NCBI RefSeq assembly: GCF_037026715.1
Contig: NZ_JBANCG010000002.1
Span: forward strand, 434,001-498,000
Length of the DNA: 64,000 nucleotides
Direction of reading: 5' to 3'
Source: Breoghania sp037026715
Lineage (GTDB): Bacteria > Pseudomonadota > Alphaproteobacteria > Rhizobiales > Stappiaceae
Shown: one piece after another, positions 49,295 to 57,283 of the stretch
How the letters are laid out: each line of letters opens with the position of its first letter
Numbering within the stretch: the first letter of the stretch is position 1
Made by a program: the position numbers and the translations under genes
Notes under the pieces: generated by a model
The model's database searches: none
Told to the model about the DNA's origin: nothing
The model's input: only the letters and a program-made list of their open reading frames with translations

Positions 49295-50728
49295 GTGGCG
49301 CGAACATCTTCGGGAAAACTGAGGCGGAGTTTCGAGATCGCGGGGGCTGCGGTCGTCCTTCCCCTCCTGGTGGTATTCCTCTCCAATTCCCTCTGGGGCT
49401 ACCTTCCGCTCAGCCGAAATGTCGCGAAGGTTCCCTATTACGTGCATGCCACGAACGCCATGCGCGATCTGCAGGTGGCAGTGCTTCGCTCCGCGTTGGT
49501 GGTCCAGTCCCGTCTTCTGGATGCCGAGGATGGGGCATCGGGCGTGGCTGCGGCCAACGCCAGCCAGCTTGAAGCCTCCTTCGAGGCGGTGGACGACAGC
49601 TTCTCCGTCGTGCGCCGCGCGGTCGACGAATGGCCCTCGGTGCGGGAGCGCATCTATCCGGTCTACGCCCGCTGGCTCGAAGTCCGCGACCAGGCCCGCA
49701 TGCTTGTCGGAACGCGCAACCAACGGTCGCACCCGGCATCGCCGGTCGTCGCTTCCGGCGGAACAGGCATGGCGGACCGTGTCGGGCTGCGCCTTTCCGC
49801 GATGGACGACGTCACCGTCGCCACCGGTGTGGCAAGCCAGGAGGTCGAGGCCCTCGATACCGGCATCTCCGTTCTCAACGCCCGCATCGAGGACATGATC
49901 GCCACGGTGACGGACGACGTGAACAACCGCCTGACCGAGAGCCGGCTTTCCTCACAGCGCATCTATGGGTTGACGGTCGCCATCGGTCTGATGGTCATCA
50001 TGTTCATCATGTACGTGAACATCCGGCTGGCGCGCTACGTGGTCGATCCGGTCAACGGCATTGTCGGTTCCATAACGGATTTCCGGCGCGGCGATTATTC
50101 CGCCCGCACCGAGGTGGCGCGGCGCGACGAGATCGGCGCGCTGGCGGATGCCTTCAACGACATGGCCGCCAACATCGAGCAGACCCACGCGCATCTCTCC
50201 TCGCTGACAGAGCGCGACCCGCTGACAGGCATGCTCAACCGTCGCGGCTTCGATCCGCGTTTCGAGCGCCAGCTCCAGCTGGCGGAGAACGCGAACCGCG
50301 AAATGACGGTGATCATGGTCGATGTGGATCACTTCAAGAAGGTCAACGACACCCATGGCCACACAGTCGGCGACGAGGTGCTGGTGTCCGTGGCCGACAC
50401 GATCCGCAACTGCCTTCGGGCCGGCGATTTTTCCGCGCGGTTGGGCGGGGAGGAATTCGTGGTCTGCCTGCCGGGCGAGGGGCGCGATACGGGCATGACC
50501 GTGGCCGAACGGCTGCGCGAGGCCGTCGCGCGCATCCCCTTCGTCAACAACGAGGGCGCGGATTTCTCCGTAACGATCAGCGCCGGCATCGCGACCTATC
50601 CCGAATGCGGCCGTTCGCGGGGCGAGATCCTGCAACGCAGCGACGAGGCGCTTTATGCCGCCAAGACCGGCGGCCGCAACCGCATCCAGTTCGCCTCCGC
50701 CAACGACGCCTGGCGCAAGGCGGGGTAG
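49295..50728 (+). CDS. Membrane-bound diguanylate cyclase (HAMP-GGDEF)
   Basis: A 477-residue sensor enzyme. TM1 (about 15-36), a periplasmic domain of about 185 residues, TM2 (about 224-244, LTVAIGLMVIMFIMYVNI), a HAMP domain (about 245-300) and a GGDEF domain (about 305-470). The active-site motif is GGEEF (384-388) and the product-inhibition I-site R-A-G-D (375-378) lies five residues before it, so the enzyme should be active and feedback-inhibited by c-di-GMP. The metal-binding VDVDHFKKVND is intact. The periplasmic domain is predicted helical and its signal is unknown. GTG 49295 follows AGAGAGCGGG. Confidence 0.93.
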   Translation: MARTSSGKLRRSFEIAGAAVVLPLLVVFLSNSLWGYLPLSRNVAKVPYYVHATNAMRDLQVAVLRSALVVQSRLLDAEDGASGVAAANASQLEASFEAVDDSFSVVRRAVDEWPSVRERIYPVYARWLEVRDQARMLVGTRNQRSHPASPVVASGGTGMADRVGLRLSAMDDVTVATGVASQEVEALDTGISVLNARIEDMIATVTDDVNNRLTESRLSSQRIYGLTVAIGLMVIMFIMYVNIRLARYVVDPVNGIVGSITDFRRGDYSARTEVARRDEIGALADAFNDMAANIEQTHAHLSSLTERDPLTGMLNRRGFDPRFERQLQLAENANREMTVIMVDVDHFKKVNDTHGHTVGDEVLVSVADTIRNCLRAGDFSARLGGEEFVVCLPGEGRDTGMTVAERLREAVARIPFVNNEGADFSVTISAGIATYPECGRSRGEILQRSDEALYAAKTGGRNRIQFASANDAWRKAG

Positions 50729-50774
50729 CCGGTCTCGCCCCGAGGATCGGGGACGGCGTATCAGTGGAATGGGA

Positions 50775-51383
50775 TCAGGTGATCGCTCGCCTGCGGGACA
50801 GCCGCTCGCTCACCGCCTCCACGATGCCGCGGCCCGCGCGCTCCAGATCGTCGATCCCCATGCCGGCACGCTCGCCCAGTTGCGGCACATGCACGAACGT
50901 CGCCGGATAGCCTGCGGCAAGGCTCGACCAAAGCGTGGCGTTGCACAGATAGTCGCCGGCATCGCGCGAGGTGCGGGCTTCAAGTCCCGCCCTGTTGACC
51001 GCCTCGATCAGCGTGCCCGCAGGCACGGTCGATGCCCGGTGGCGTGGACCCTCCGGTTCAAGCACGGCTTGCGGACGGCAGAAGCCGGAGGCATCGGCCC
51101 GGCTCATCGACGCGACGTTGCGCGCCCGCGTCTCGATGGAGATCATGCGCCTTCGTCCGGCAACGCCGAAATGGACGATCGCCTCCGGCGCGTGATCGGC
51201 ATAAAGGCGCGGCAGTTCCGCCTCCAGCATCGTCCAGGTGACCGGCAGCACGGCATAGGCGGCCTGAAATCCGTCGGGCAGCGGCGGCGGGCTGGCGGCA
51301 AGGCGTTCGATCAGCGCCTCGGTGGGATTGGCGGCAATGCCCGGGAACGAACCGAACCCCGTGATCAGCAGCGTTCCCGTCAT
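50775..51383 (-). CDS. pcp: Pyroglutamyl-peptidase I (C15 family)
   Basis: A 202-residue C15 cysteine peptidase that removes N-terminal pyroglutamate. Opening LLITGFGSFPGIAANPTEALI matches the family start. The glutamate lies near HFGVAGRRRMISIETRA, the nucleophile cysteine in DAGDYLCNATLW (family D-A-G-x-Y-x-C-N), and the histidine in ATFVHVPQLGE. Its start lies 3 bp after the meaB stop codon, so it is translationally coupled to meaB. There is no obvious metabolic link to the mutase. Confidence 0.9.
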   Translation of the reverse strand: MTGTLLITGFGSFPGIAANPTEALIERLAASPPPLPDGFQAAYAVLPVTWTMLEAELPRLYADHAPEAIVHFGVAGRRRMISIETRARNVASMSRADASGFCRPQAVLEPEGPRHRASTVPAGTLIEAVNRAGLEARTSRDAGDYLCNATLWSSLAAGYPATFVHVPQLGERAGMGIDDLERAGRGIVEAVSERLSRRRAIT

Positions 51384-51386
51384 CGT

Positions 51387-52379
51387 TCAGATCCCCATGG
51401 CTTCGGCGATGCGGCCGACGGCGGCAGAGGCTGCAAGCTCGCCGTCGCGTACCTCCCTTTCCAGATCCGGCAACAGTCGCGCGACTTTCGGATTGCTCTT
51501 CATGGCGTCCATCAACCGGGTCTCCAGCATCGCCCAAAGCCACGAGACCTGTTGACGGGCGCGGGTGGCGGCGAATTCGCCGCTTTGCGTCGTCAGCGTC
51601 CGATGGCGTTCGATCTGCGCCCACATGTCGGCGAGCCCCTCGTTGGCGAGGCCCGAAATGGTCACCACCGGCGGCGCCCAGACCGAGGAGCGCGGCGCAA
51701 GGATATGCAGCGCGGCCTTGTATTCGCTGGCCGCGGCCTTGGCGCGGGCCGCGCCCTCGCCATCCGCCTTGTTGACGGCGATCATGTCGGCGATTTCCAG
51801 TACGCCCTTCTTGATGCCCTGCAACTCGTCGCCGGCCCCGGGGAGCATCAGCACGAGAAAGAAATCGACCATCTGGGCGACCGTCGTCTCCGACTGGCCG
51901 ATGCCGACGGTCTCCACCAGAATGACATCGAAGCCCGCCGCCTCGCACAGCAGCATCGTCTCGCGCGTCTTCGCCGCGACGCCGCCGAGCGTTCCCGAGG
52001 AGGGCGAGGGGCGGATGAAGGCGTTGCGGTCCACGGCAAGGCGCGCCATGCGCGTCTTGTCGCCCAGGATCGAGCCGCCGGTCACCGCCGAGGATGGATC
52101 TACGGCCAGCACCGCCACCTTGTGTCCGGCCCCGGTAAGGTTGGAGCCGAGCGTATCGATAGTGGTGGACTTGCCGACCCCGGGTACGCCGGTGATGCCG
52201 ATGCGATGGGCCTTGCCCGTCGCCGGCAGGACGAGCTGCATCAGCGCTTCTGCCTGCCGGCGGTGCGCGGGCTTTTTCGATTCCACCAGGGTGATCGCGC
52301 GGGCGAGCTTGGCCCGGTTGCCGGCCAGCAGACCGTCCGCCAGATCCTTCACGCGCGCAGTATCGGATTCGCTCAACAT
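51387..52379 (-). CDS. meaB: MeaB-type GTPase (methylmalonyl-CoA mutase accessory)
   Basis: A 330-residue P-loop GTPase of the MeaB/ArgK family. Walker A is GITGVPGVGKSTTIDTLG, switch region DPSSAVTGGSILGDKTRM with the family signature, VETVGIGQSE (Walker B/switch II) and the guanine-specificity motif AVNKADGEG (N-K-x-D). MeaB gates cofactor loading and protects adenosylcobalamin mutases from inactivation, so its partner is most likely the mutase encoded by mutAB at 14-18 kb. The ATG at 52379 precedes a standard-length protein. pcp follows immediately. Confidence 0.93.
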   Translation of the reverse strand: MLSESDTARVKDLADGLLAGNRAKLARAITLVESKKPAHRRQAEALMQLVLPATGKAHRIGITGVPGVGKSTTIDTLGSNLTGAGHKVAVLAVDPSSAVTGGSILGDKTRMARLAVDRNAFIRPSPSSGTLGGVAAKTRETMLLCEAAGFDVILVETVGIGQSETTVAQMVDFFLVLMLPGAGDELQGIKKGVLEIADMIAVNKADGEGAARAKAAASEYKAALHILAPRSSVWAPPVVTISGLANEGLADMWAQIERHRTLTTQSGEFAATRARQQVSWLWAMLETRLMDAMKSNPKVARLLPDLEREVRDGELAASAAVGRIAEAMGI

Positions 52380-52522
52380 CTTTCCTGCCTAGCGCAAAGC
52401 CGCGTTGGCGTCACGTATCTGCGCCGCGCGGGAGGGTCCCCATTGCGGAATTTCAATGCCGTTGCGGAAAAACAGCCTAGTCTTTGTCACAGAGGGGAGT
52501 TTTTTCAGGAAAGGGCGGTCTC

Positions 52523-53065
52523 ATGACAATGCGCAACCGCATCATGCTCCTTTCGGGCGCTTTTGCGCTGGCGCTGGTTGGCGCGGCGCAGGCGCAGCCT
52601 TGCTGGAACGGACCCGGTCCCGGTTATGGGCCCGGCTATGGTCAAGGATACGGCCCTGGATATGGCCAAGGCTATGGAGCCGGGGGAGGATATGGCCAGG
52701 GAATGATGGCCCGTTTCGCGGTCATCGACGCGAACGGCGACGGCGTGATCAGCGCCGACGAGGCTGCGGCCAATGCCGAAAGCGTTTTCGCGGCGATGGA
52801 TGCCGACGATGACGGCGCCCTGACCAAGGAAGAATTCATGGCGGTGCGCATGGGCCCGCAGATGGGCTGGAACCAGGCGCGCCAGAACGCGCGTCAGACT
52901 GCCAAGGCCGATCGTTTCGCGGTGATGGACGCCGATGGCGACGGCAAGGTCGCCAAGGCGGATTTCATCGCCGCCGCAAAGGCCCGTTTCCAGAAGGCAG
53001 ATACCGACAAGGACGGCAAGGTCAGCCCCTGGGACTTCCGCGCGATGCGGCGCAACGCCTGGTAG
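52523..53065 (+). CDS. Exported EF-hand protein with a Gly-Tyr repeat
   Basis: A 180-residue exported protein. Signal peptide (MLLSGAFALALVGAAQAQP), then a tandem G-Y-G-P/Q segment (about residues 30-55, at least six GYG units) and four EF-hand loops: DANGDGVISADE, DADDDGALTKEE, DADGDGKVAKAD and DTDKDGKVSPWD. The loops have Asp at positions 1, 3 and 5, though the third and fourth lack the usual Glu at position 12. Likely a periplasmic or extracellular calcium-binding protein. ATG 52523 is used; ATG 52529 is possible. A strong GC hairpin follows the stop. Confidence 0.85.
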   Translation: MTMRNRIMLLSGAFALALVGAAQAQPCWNGPGPGYGPGYGQGYGPGYGQGYGAGGGYGQGMMARFAVIDANGDGVISADEAAANAESVFAAMDADDDGALTKEEFMAVRMGPQMGWNQARQNARQTAKADRFAVMDADGDGKVAKADFIAAAKARFQKADTDKDGKVSPWDFRAMRRNAW

Positions 53066-53079
53066 GCCTTGTCTGATTG

Positions 53080-53106
53080 CGCGCCCCCGGCTTTGCCCGG
53101 GGCGCG
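53080..53106 (+). terminator. Strong GC hairpin after the EF-hand gene
   Basis: CGCGCCCC (53080-53087) and GGGGCGCG (53099-53106) pair perfectly around an 11-base loop, 15 bases after the stop. No T-run follows, so it may act as an mRNA 3'-end stabiliser or a weak terminator. Confidence 0.5.
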
Positions 53107-53151
53107 GGCCCTGGGCGCGGATGCTTGCGAAGGCTGACGAATTGGTGTCAC

Positions 53152-53165
53152 TTACCCTAAGGTAA
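53152..53165 (+). promoter_or_regulatory. TTACC-N4-GGTAA motif upstream of the DUF4332 gene
   Basis: TTACCCTAAGGTAA has perfect 5-bp arms (TTACC/GGTAA) and lies about 120 bp before ATG 53284. Related sequences occur at 14035-14044 and at 58839-58865. A dimeric regulator site is possible; its identity is unknown. Confidence 0.4.
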
Positions 53166-53283
53166 TGGGCGGTGCGCGGTGGCGCTCAGGCTGCTTGCCC
53201 GCCGCCTTTGCCTTAAGTTGTTGATTTGTCGGCATGCTGGCCTGTCGGGCGGATGCCGAGGGGACACGATAGCTTCCGGGGGA

Positions 53284-53700
53284 ATGACCGACATGTCTTA
53301 TCCGATCGCCGATATCGAAGGAATTGGCCCTGCCTATGCCGAAAAGCTGAAGGCGGCGGGCATCGCGACAACCGAAGCCTATCTGGAGCGCGCAAAGGAT
53401 CCCAAGGGGCGCAAGGCGCTGGCGGAGGAAACGGGCATCGACGCCTCGCGCATTCTCAAATGGGCCAACATGGCCGACCTGATGCGGATCAAGGGCGTGG
53501 GCGAGGAATATTCCGAGCTGCTGGAGGCCGCAGGCGTCGATACGGTGAAGGAACTCAAGATGCGCCGGCCCGACAACCTCGCCGCGAAGATGGCGGAGGT
53601 CAATGAAGCCAAGAAGCTGGTGCGTCAGGTGCCTTCCGAAAGTCAGGTCACGGCCTGGGTGGAGGAAGCCAAGTCCCTGCCGCCGATGATGACCTACTGA
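53284..53700 (+). CDS. DUF4332 helix-hairpin-helix protein
   Basis: A 138-residue protein made of two helix-hairpin-helix units: IADIEGIGPAYAEKLKAAGI and LMRIKGVGEEYSELLEAAGV, each with the I-x-G-I/V-G turn. This is the DUF4332 pattern; such domains bind DNA or nucleic-acid-like ligands in other families, but the role is unknown. ATG 53284 follows CCGGGGGA; ATG 53293 (MSYPIADIEG) is an alternative. A motif with inverted arms lies about 120 bp upstream. It is convergent with the DUF1131-type lipoprotein. Confidence 0.85.
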   Translation: MTDMSYPIADIEGIGPAYAEKLKAAGIATTEAYLERAKDPKGRKALAEETGIDASRILKWANMADLMRIKGVGEEYSELLEAAGVDTVKELKMRRPDNLAAKMAEVNEAKKLVRQVPSESQVTAWVEEAKSLPPMMTY

Positions 53701-53740
53701 GCGGAGCGGATCGCGTTCTTGCACGCATTGAGCGCCGTTG

Positions 53741-53763
53741 TCCCCCCGGCCACGTCGGGGGGA
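53741..53763. terminator. Perfect GC hairpin at a convergent junction
   Basis: TCCCCCCG (53741-53748) and CGGGGGGA (53756-53763) form a perfect 8-bp stem with a 7-base loop, 40 bases after the DUF4332 stop and 36 bases before the end of the convergent lipoprotein gene. It could serve both directions although no T-run is present. Confidence 0.5.
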
Positions 53764-53798
53764 GGCTGCTGCCGGCTTGCCGCCCGCGAGCCGCCGTT

Positions 53799-54416
53799 TC
53801 AGGACTTCGGTGGCGTCCAGACGATGCGCTGGATGGTGGCGCTTTCCAGCTCCTTGCGCGGCGGCAGCTTGTCGAACGGGCCGTCATACTGCGTGACCGC
53901 ATAGACGAGCGTCACGTTCGGCGCTCCGCGCGCCGGGCAGATAGCCATGTCGCGCCAAAGGTTGCGTCCGACCCGGCACTGCGACATCGACGTGCCCACC
54001 CGGTCAAACCGCATGCCCAGCCGCTCGCCGTTGGGCCCTTCCACGTCCGGCGACACGCCGTGGATCTCTCCGATCTTGCCGTTGTCGCCCTTGAGCACCT
54101 GCAGCACCTGGAAGCCGTCGTGGAAGACGCCGGTCGTCCACAGGGTGCGATCCTCCACCGCCATCTGGATGGGCTGGGTGGTGAAGCCGGGCAGGGCGGC
54201 CTCGATCGTCTTCGTCGAATAGGACGTGGTCGCATCAAGCGGGCCGACGCTCAATGCGGTGATCTTCACCAGCGTGGTCGCATCGGGCTCGGGATCGTCG
54301 ATCATGCCGCTGAAGGTGGTCAGGTCGCCGGAAGCCGAACAGCCGCCCAGAAGCGGCGCCGCAATGGCGAGGAATGCGGACAGGGCGAGGCGGGAGGTCG
54401 ATTTGCAAAAGGTCAT
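53799..54416 (-). CDS. DUF1131-type lipoprotein
   Basis: A 205-residue lipoprotein: signal peptide MTFCKSTSRLALSAFLAI with lipobox LLGGC, then a beta-rich domain. ALSVGPLDATTSYSTKTIEAALPG, GERLGMRFDRVG, the C-x-x-G segment SQCRVGRNLWRDMAICPA and VTLVYAVTQYDGPF follow the layout of DUF1131 (YfeY-type) lipoproteins. It should be tethered to an envelope membrane; function unknown. ATG 54416 is chosen because it places the lipobox correctly. The HerA-like ATPase gene lies 223 bp upstream on the same strand. Confidence 0.75.
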   Translation of the reverse strand: MTFCKSTSRLALSAFLAIAAPLLGGCSASGDLTTFSGMIDDPEPDATTLVKITALSVGPLDATTSYSTKTIEAALPGFTTQPIQMAVEDRTLWTTGVFHDGFQVLQVLKGDNGKIGEIHGVSPDVEGPNGERLGMRFDRVGTSMSQCRVGRNLWRDMAICPARGAPNVTLVYAVTQYDGPFDKLPPRKELESATIQRIVWTPPKS

Positions 54417-54639
54417 GCGGAGGGCTTTTACACGGGATCGGGCACAACGGGAACGTCCGCACGGCAAAACCATGGGGACGGGCGAAAGAGGTCCGGGAAA
54501 CGGTAAGACACGGGGCTGGTGGCTGGCTTGATCGCGGCGGGCTCTGGTGCCCGCAATGTCACCCGCCGCCGCCGCGATGTACAGGGGGAGCGGGGCGACC
54601 CGCTGCCGCGCCGGGAACGGCGGGCGAAGGCGCGCTGGC

Positions 54640-56235
54640 TCAGCCCCCGCGCTTCAGCGATCCGAGCAGCCCGCGCACCAGTGCCCGGCCGAGCGAGGAG
54701 CCGATCGAGCGCACCACCGCCTTGACCGCCGTCTCCGCAACGCCCTGACGCTGCGACCGACGGTGGGTGGAGCGGGTGCGGGCCGTCGTCTGCGGGCGGT
54801 CGTCGCGGCCGAAATCGGGCACCGTGAAGCCGGTGCGCGTGCGTTTCACCCTGCCGCCTTCGGCGCGCAGTTCGTCCTCGCGCTCGCGCTGGCGTTCCTC
54901 GTGCACGGAGCGTTCCAGCGCCCGGCTCTGCAGGATCTCGTAGGCGGATTCGCGGTCGCGCGGCCGGTCGTAGCGCCCGAACAGCGGGCTTGCCTGGATG
55001 GCCGAGCGCAGCTCGCTCTGGGTCAGCGGCCCGAGCCGGGAGCAGGGCGGGCGGATCAGCGTGCGCTCCACCATGGAAGGAACGCCCTTGCCGCCGAGCG
55101 TGGAGACGAGCGCCTCGCCGATACCGAGTTCGGTGATGACGGCGGCCGTGTCGAGCGCCGGGTTCGGACGGAAGGTTTCTGCCGCCGTGGTCACCGCCTT
55201 GCGCTCGCGCGGGGTATAGGCGCGCAAGGCATGCTGGATGCGGTTGCCGAGCTGCGAGAGCACGCTTTCCGGCACGTCCATCGGGTTCTGCGTCACGAAA
55301 TAGACGCCGACGCCCTTGGAGCGGATCAGCCGCACGATCTGCTCCACCTTCTCCAGAAGTGCCTTGGGCGCCTCGTCGAACAGAAGGTGCGCCTCGTCGA
55401 AGAAGAACACGAGCCGCGGCTTATCCGGGTCGCCCACTTCGGGCAACTCCTCGAAGAGTTCCGACAGGAGCCACAGAAGGAACGTCGCATAGAGCCGGGG
55501 CGCGCTCATCAGCTTTTCCGCCGCCAGCACGTTGATGACGCCGCGCCCGTCGCCGGTGGTACGCATAAGGTCGCTGATGTCGAGAGCGGGCTCGCCGAAG
55601 AAGGCATCGCCACCCTCGCGCTCCAGCACCAGAAGCTGGCGCTGGATGGCGCCGACGGAGGCCTTGGAGACATTGCCGTAAACGAGCGACAGCTCCTTCG
55701 CCCGCTCGCCGATCTCCGACAGGACCGCGCGCAGATCCTTGAGGTCGAGCAGCAGCAGCCCCTCATCGTCGGCCAACTCAAAAGCGATGTTGAGCACGCC
55801 CTCCTGCGTCGGGTTCAGGTCCATCAGCCGCGACAGCAGCAGCGGCCCCATTTCGGAGATGGTGGTGCGCACGGAATGCCCGTTGGCGCCGAAAAGGTCC
55901 CAGAACACGGTCGGAAAGTCGCGCATGGAATAGTCGTCGAGGCCGATCCTGTCCGCGCGTTCGGTGAGGAACGGCTTGGGGTCTCCCGCGGCCGCAAGGC
56001 CGGAAAGGTCGCCCTTGATGTCGGCGCAGAAGACGGGAACTCCGGCATCGGAAAAGCCCTCGGCGAGGATCTGCAGCGACACGGTCTTGCCGGTGCCCGT
56101 CGCCCCTGCGATGAGGCCATGGCGGTTGGCGCGCTTGAGCTCGATGAACTGCGGCAGCACGCCGGAGCCCTCTGGCCCATTCCCCTCCTGCGGGATCGCA
56201 GAGCCCAGAAAGATCATGCCCTCGCGCTCGACCAT
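54640..56235 (-). CDS. HerA-like ATPase (DUF853)
   Basis: A 531-residue P-loop ATPase of the DUF853 group. Walker A GATGTGKTVSLQILAEG (about 45-60), then PVFCADIKGDLSGLA, the long TQEGVLNIAFELADDEGLLLLDLKDL region, Walker B LVFFFDEAHLLFDEAPKALLE and a sensor-like GVYFVTQNPMDVP. The C-terminal 90 residues are basic, low-complexity and poorly conserved. The family belongs to the HerA/FtsK pumping ATPases; a DNA-translocating role is possible but unproven, and no NurA nuclease is nearby. ATG 56235 has GGAGG 8 bases upstream. Confidence 0.9.
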   Translation of the reverse strand: MVEREGMIFLGSAIPQEGNGPEGSGVLPQFIELKRANRHGLIAGATGTGKTVSLQILAEGFSDAGVPVFCADIKGDLSGLAAAGDPKPFLTERADRIGLDDYSMRDFPTVFWDLFGANGHSVRTTISEMGPLLLSRLMDLNPTQEGVLNIAFELADDEGLLLLDLKDLRAVLSEIGERAKELSLVYGNVSKASVGAIQRQLLVLEREGGDAFFGEPALDISDLMRTTGDGRGVINVLAAEKLMSAPRLYATFLLWLLSELFEELPEVGDPDKPRLVFFFDEAHLLFDEAPKALLEKVEQIVRLIRSKGVGVYFVTQNPMDVPESVLSQLGNRIQHALRAYTPRERKAVTTAAETFRPNPALDTAAVITELGIGEALVSTLGGKGVPSMVERTLIRPPCSRLGPLTQSELRSAIQASPLFGRYDRPRDRESAYEILQSRALERSVHEERQREREDELRAEGGRVKRTRTGFTVPDFGRDDRPQTTARTRSTHRRSQRQGVAETAVKAVVRSIGSSLGRALVRGLLGSLKRGG

Positions 56236-56541
56236 CAAAACGCCTCCACTGTGACGGGAAACCGCCCCTTCGGCCGGGCAATCTCCGCCTCTCCAGAATC
56301 ACCTGGCTATCATGCGTGCGCGGGTTGCGGAACGGAAGCGCGATGGTGCGCCGTTTGCCGGATTCCCGCGCTTTCGCTTCGTTTCGCGAGGCTTGCCGGC
56401 ATTCGTTCGACCGAAGGTGACCTTATGTCAGTTGCGGATGGTGCTAGGGTCATGTCACATGGCACCGAGAAGTCATAGGGCACCGGGAAAAGGGCACACG
56501 TCCCTGCTGTCATCATATTCACGCGCTTTCGGAGGGAATTC
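56236..56541. other. Divergent intergenic region HerA-like / DUF2267, 306 bp
   Basis: No gene seen. GGCACCG occurs twice in a short direct repeat (about 56462-56487), and TTCGGAGGGAATTC precedes ATG 56542 as ribosome binding site. Promoters for both genes must lie here; no clear -35/-10 pair was fixed. Confidence 0.4.
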
Positions 56542-56925
56542 ATGGAAGAACTGATCAACCGCATCTGCGCCAAGGCCGGCATCGGCGAGGACACCGCCCG
56601 CGAAGCCGTCGGCATCATCCTCAGGTTCCTGCGCAAGGACGGACCGACGGAAAAGGTGGATCAGGTGATCGATGCCATGCCCGGTGCCCGTGCCTTTCTG
56701 GAAGGCGGCGAGGACGGCAAGAAGGGCGGCTTTCTCGGCGGGCTCGCCAGCATGACGGGCATGGGCGCCATGGGCGCGCTCAACGAGCTGACGCAGGCCG
56801 GGCTTTCCATGGGCGAGGTGCAGACGGTGACGAAGGAAGTCGTCGCGTTTGCCAAGGAAAAGGCCGGCGAGGACATCGTCGATGACATCATCGAGTCCAT
56901 CCCGGGCCTGTCCCAGGTGGTGTGA
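56542..56925 (+). CDS. DUF2267-like small helical protein
   Basis: A 127-residue helical protein: MEELINRICAKAGIGEDTAREAVGIILRFL, DQVIDAMPGARAFLEGGEDG, a glycine/methionine-rich hinge (GGLASMTGMGAMGALNEL), then a C-terminal helix pair (VQTVTKEVVAFAKEKAGEDIVDDII). This is the size and pattern of DUF2267 (or the similar DUF2780) proteins, of unknown role. ATG 56542 follows GGAGGG. A copy of the long palindromic element begins 29 bp after its stop. Confidence 0.7.
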   Translation: MEELINRICAKAGIGEDTAREAVGIILRFLRKDGPTEKVDQVIDAMPGARAFLEGGEDGKKGGFLGGLASMTGMGAMGALNELTQAGLSMGEVQTVTKEVVAFAKEKAGEDIVDDIIESIPGLSQVV

Positions 56926-57283
56926 GGCGGCATTTCGCAGATGTTGCGAGCGCCTGCGGCCCATCCTCCGAGACGGGCCGCCGGCCTTCCTCAGTGTCTA
57001 ACCCGAAAATGGTATCGGGTTGTGTGCCTTCGGCATCTCTCCCAAGTCCCTCCGCCGACATTGCCCGGCGAAGTCCGGGCAATCCATTGCCAGACGCAGC
57101 ATTCCGGGCGCGCGCTGGATCACCCGGACTTCGTCGGGTGATGACGATGGTAGGGCATGAGGGGGAGAAATAGCGGCACATAACCCGGTACCATTTACGG
57201 GCCAGCTTCTGAGGAGACCGCGTCAGCGGGCGTCTCGAAGGATCTGCGCCTTGCTCCCGGCCGCCTGATGCCGCGCAAGAGGC
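56926..57283. other. Convergent gap of 358 bp filled by the palindromic element
   Basis: Almost the whole gap between DUF2267 and the ParA-like gene is copy 2 of the long palindromic element (separate entry). Nothing else is seen. Confidence 0.55.
56954..57260. repeat. Long palindromic element, copy 2 (about 307 bp)
   Basis: Outer arms 56954-57027 and 57178-57260: ATCCTCCGAGACG...CCTCAG...CCCGAAAATGGTATCGGG pairs imperfectly with ACCCGGTACCATTTACGGG...TTCTGAGG...CGTCTCGAAGGAT. The core hairpins are the same as in copy 1 (ATTGCCCGGCGAAGTCCGGG from 57060; GATCACCCGGACTTCG...CGGGTGATGACGA). Core identity to copy 1 is high; the arms and the sequence between arm and core are more diverged. It sits between convergent genes. 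Confidence 0.85.

Noticed and set aside
54547..56478. 643-codon plus-strand frame opposite the HerA-like gene
   Set aside because: Antisense shadow; the HerA-like ATPase has Walker motifs and a good ribosome binding site.
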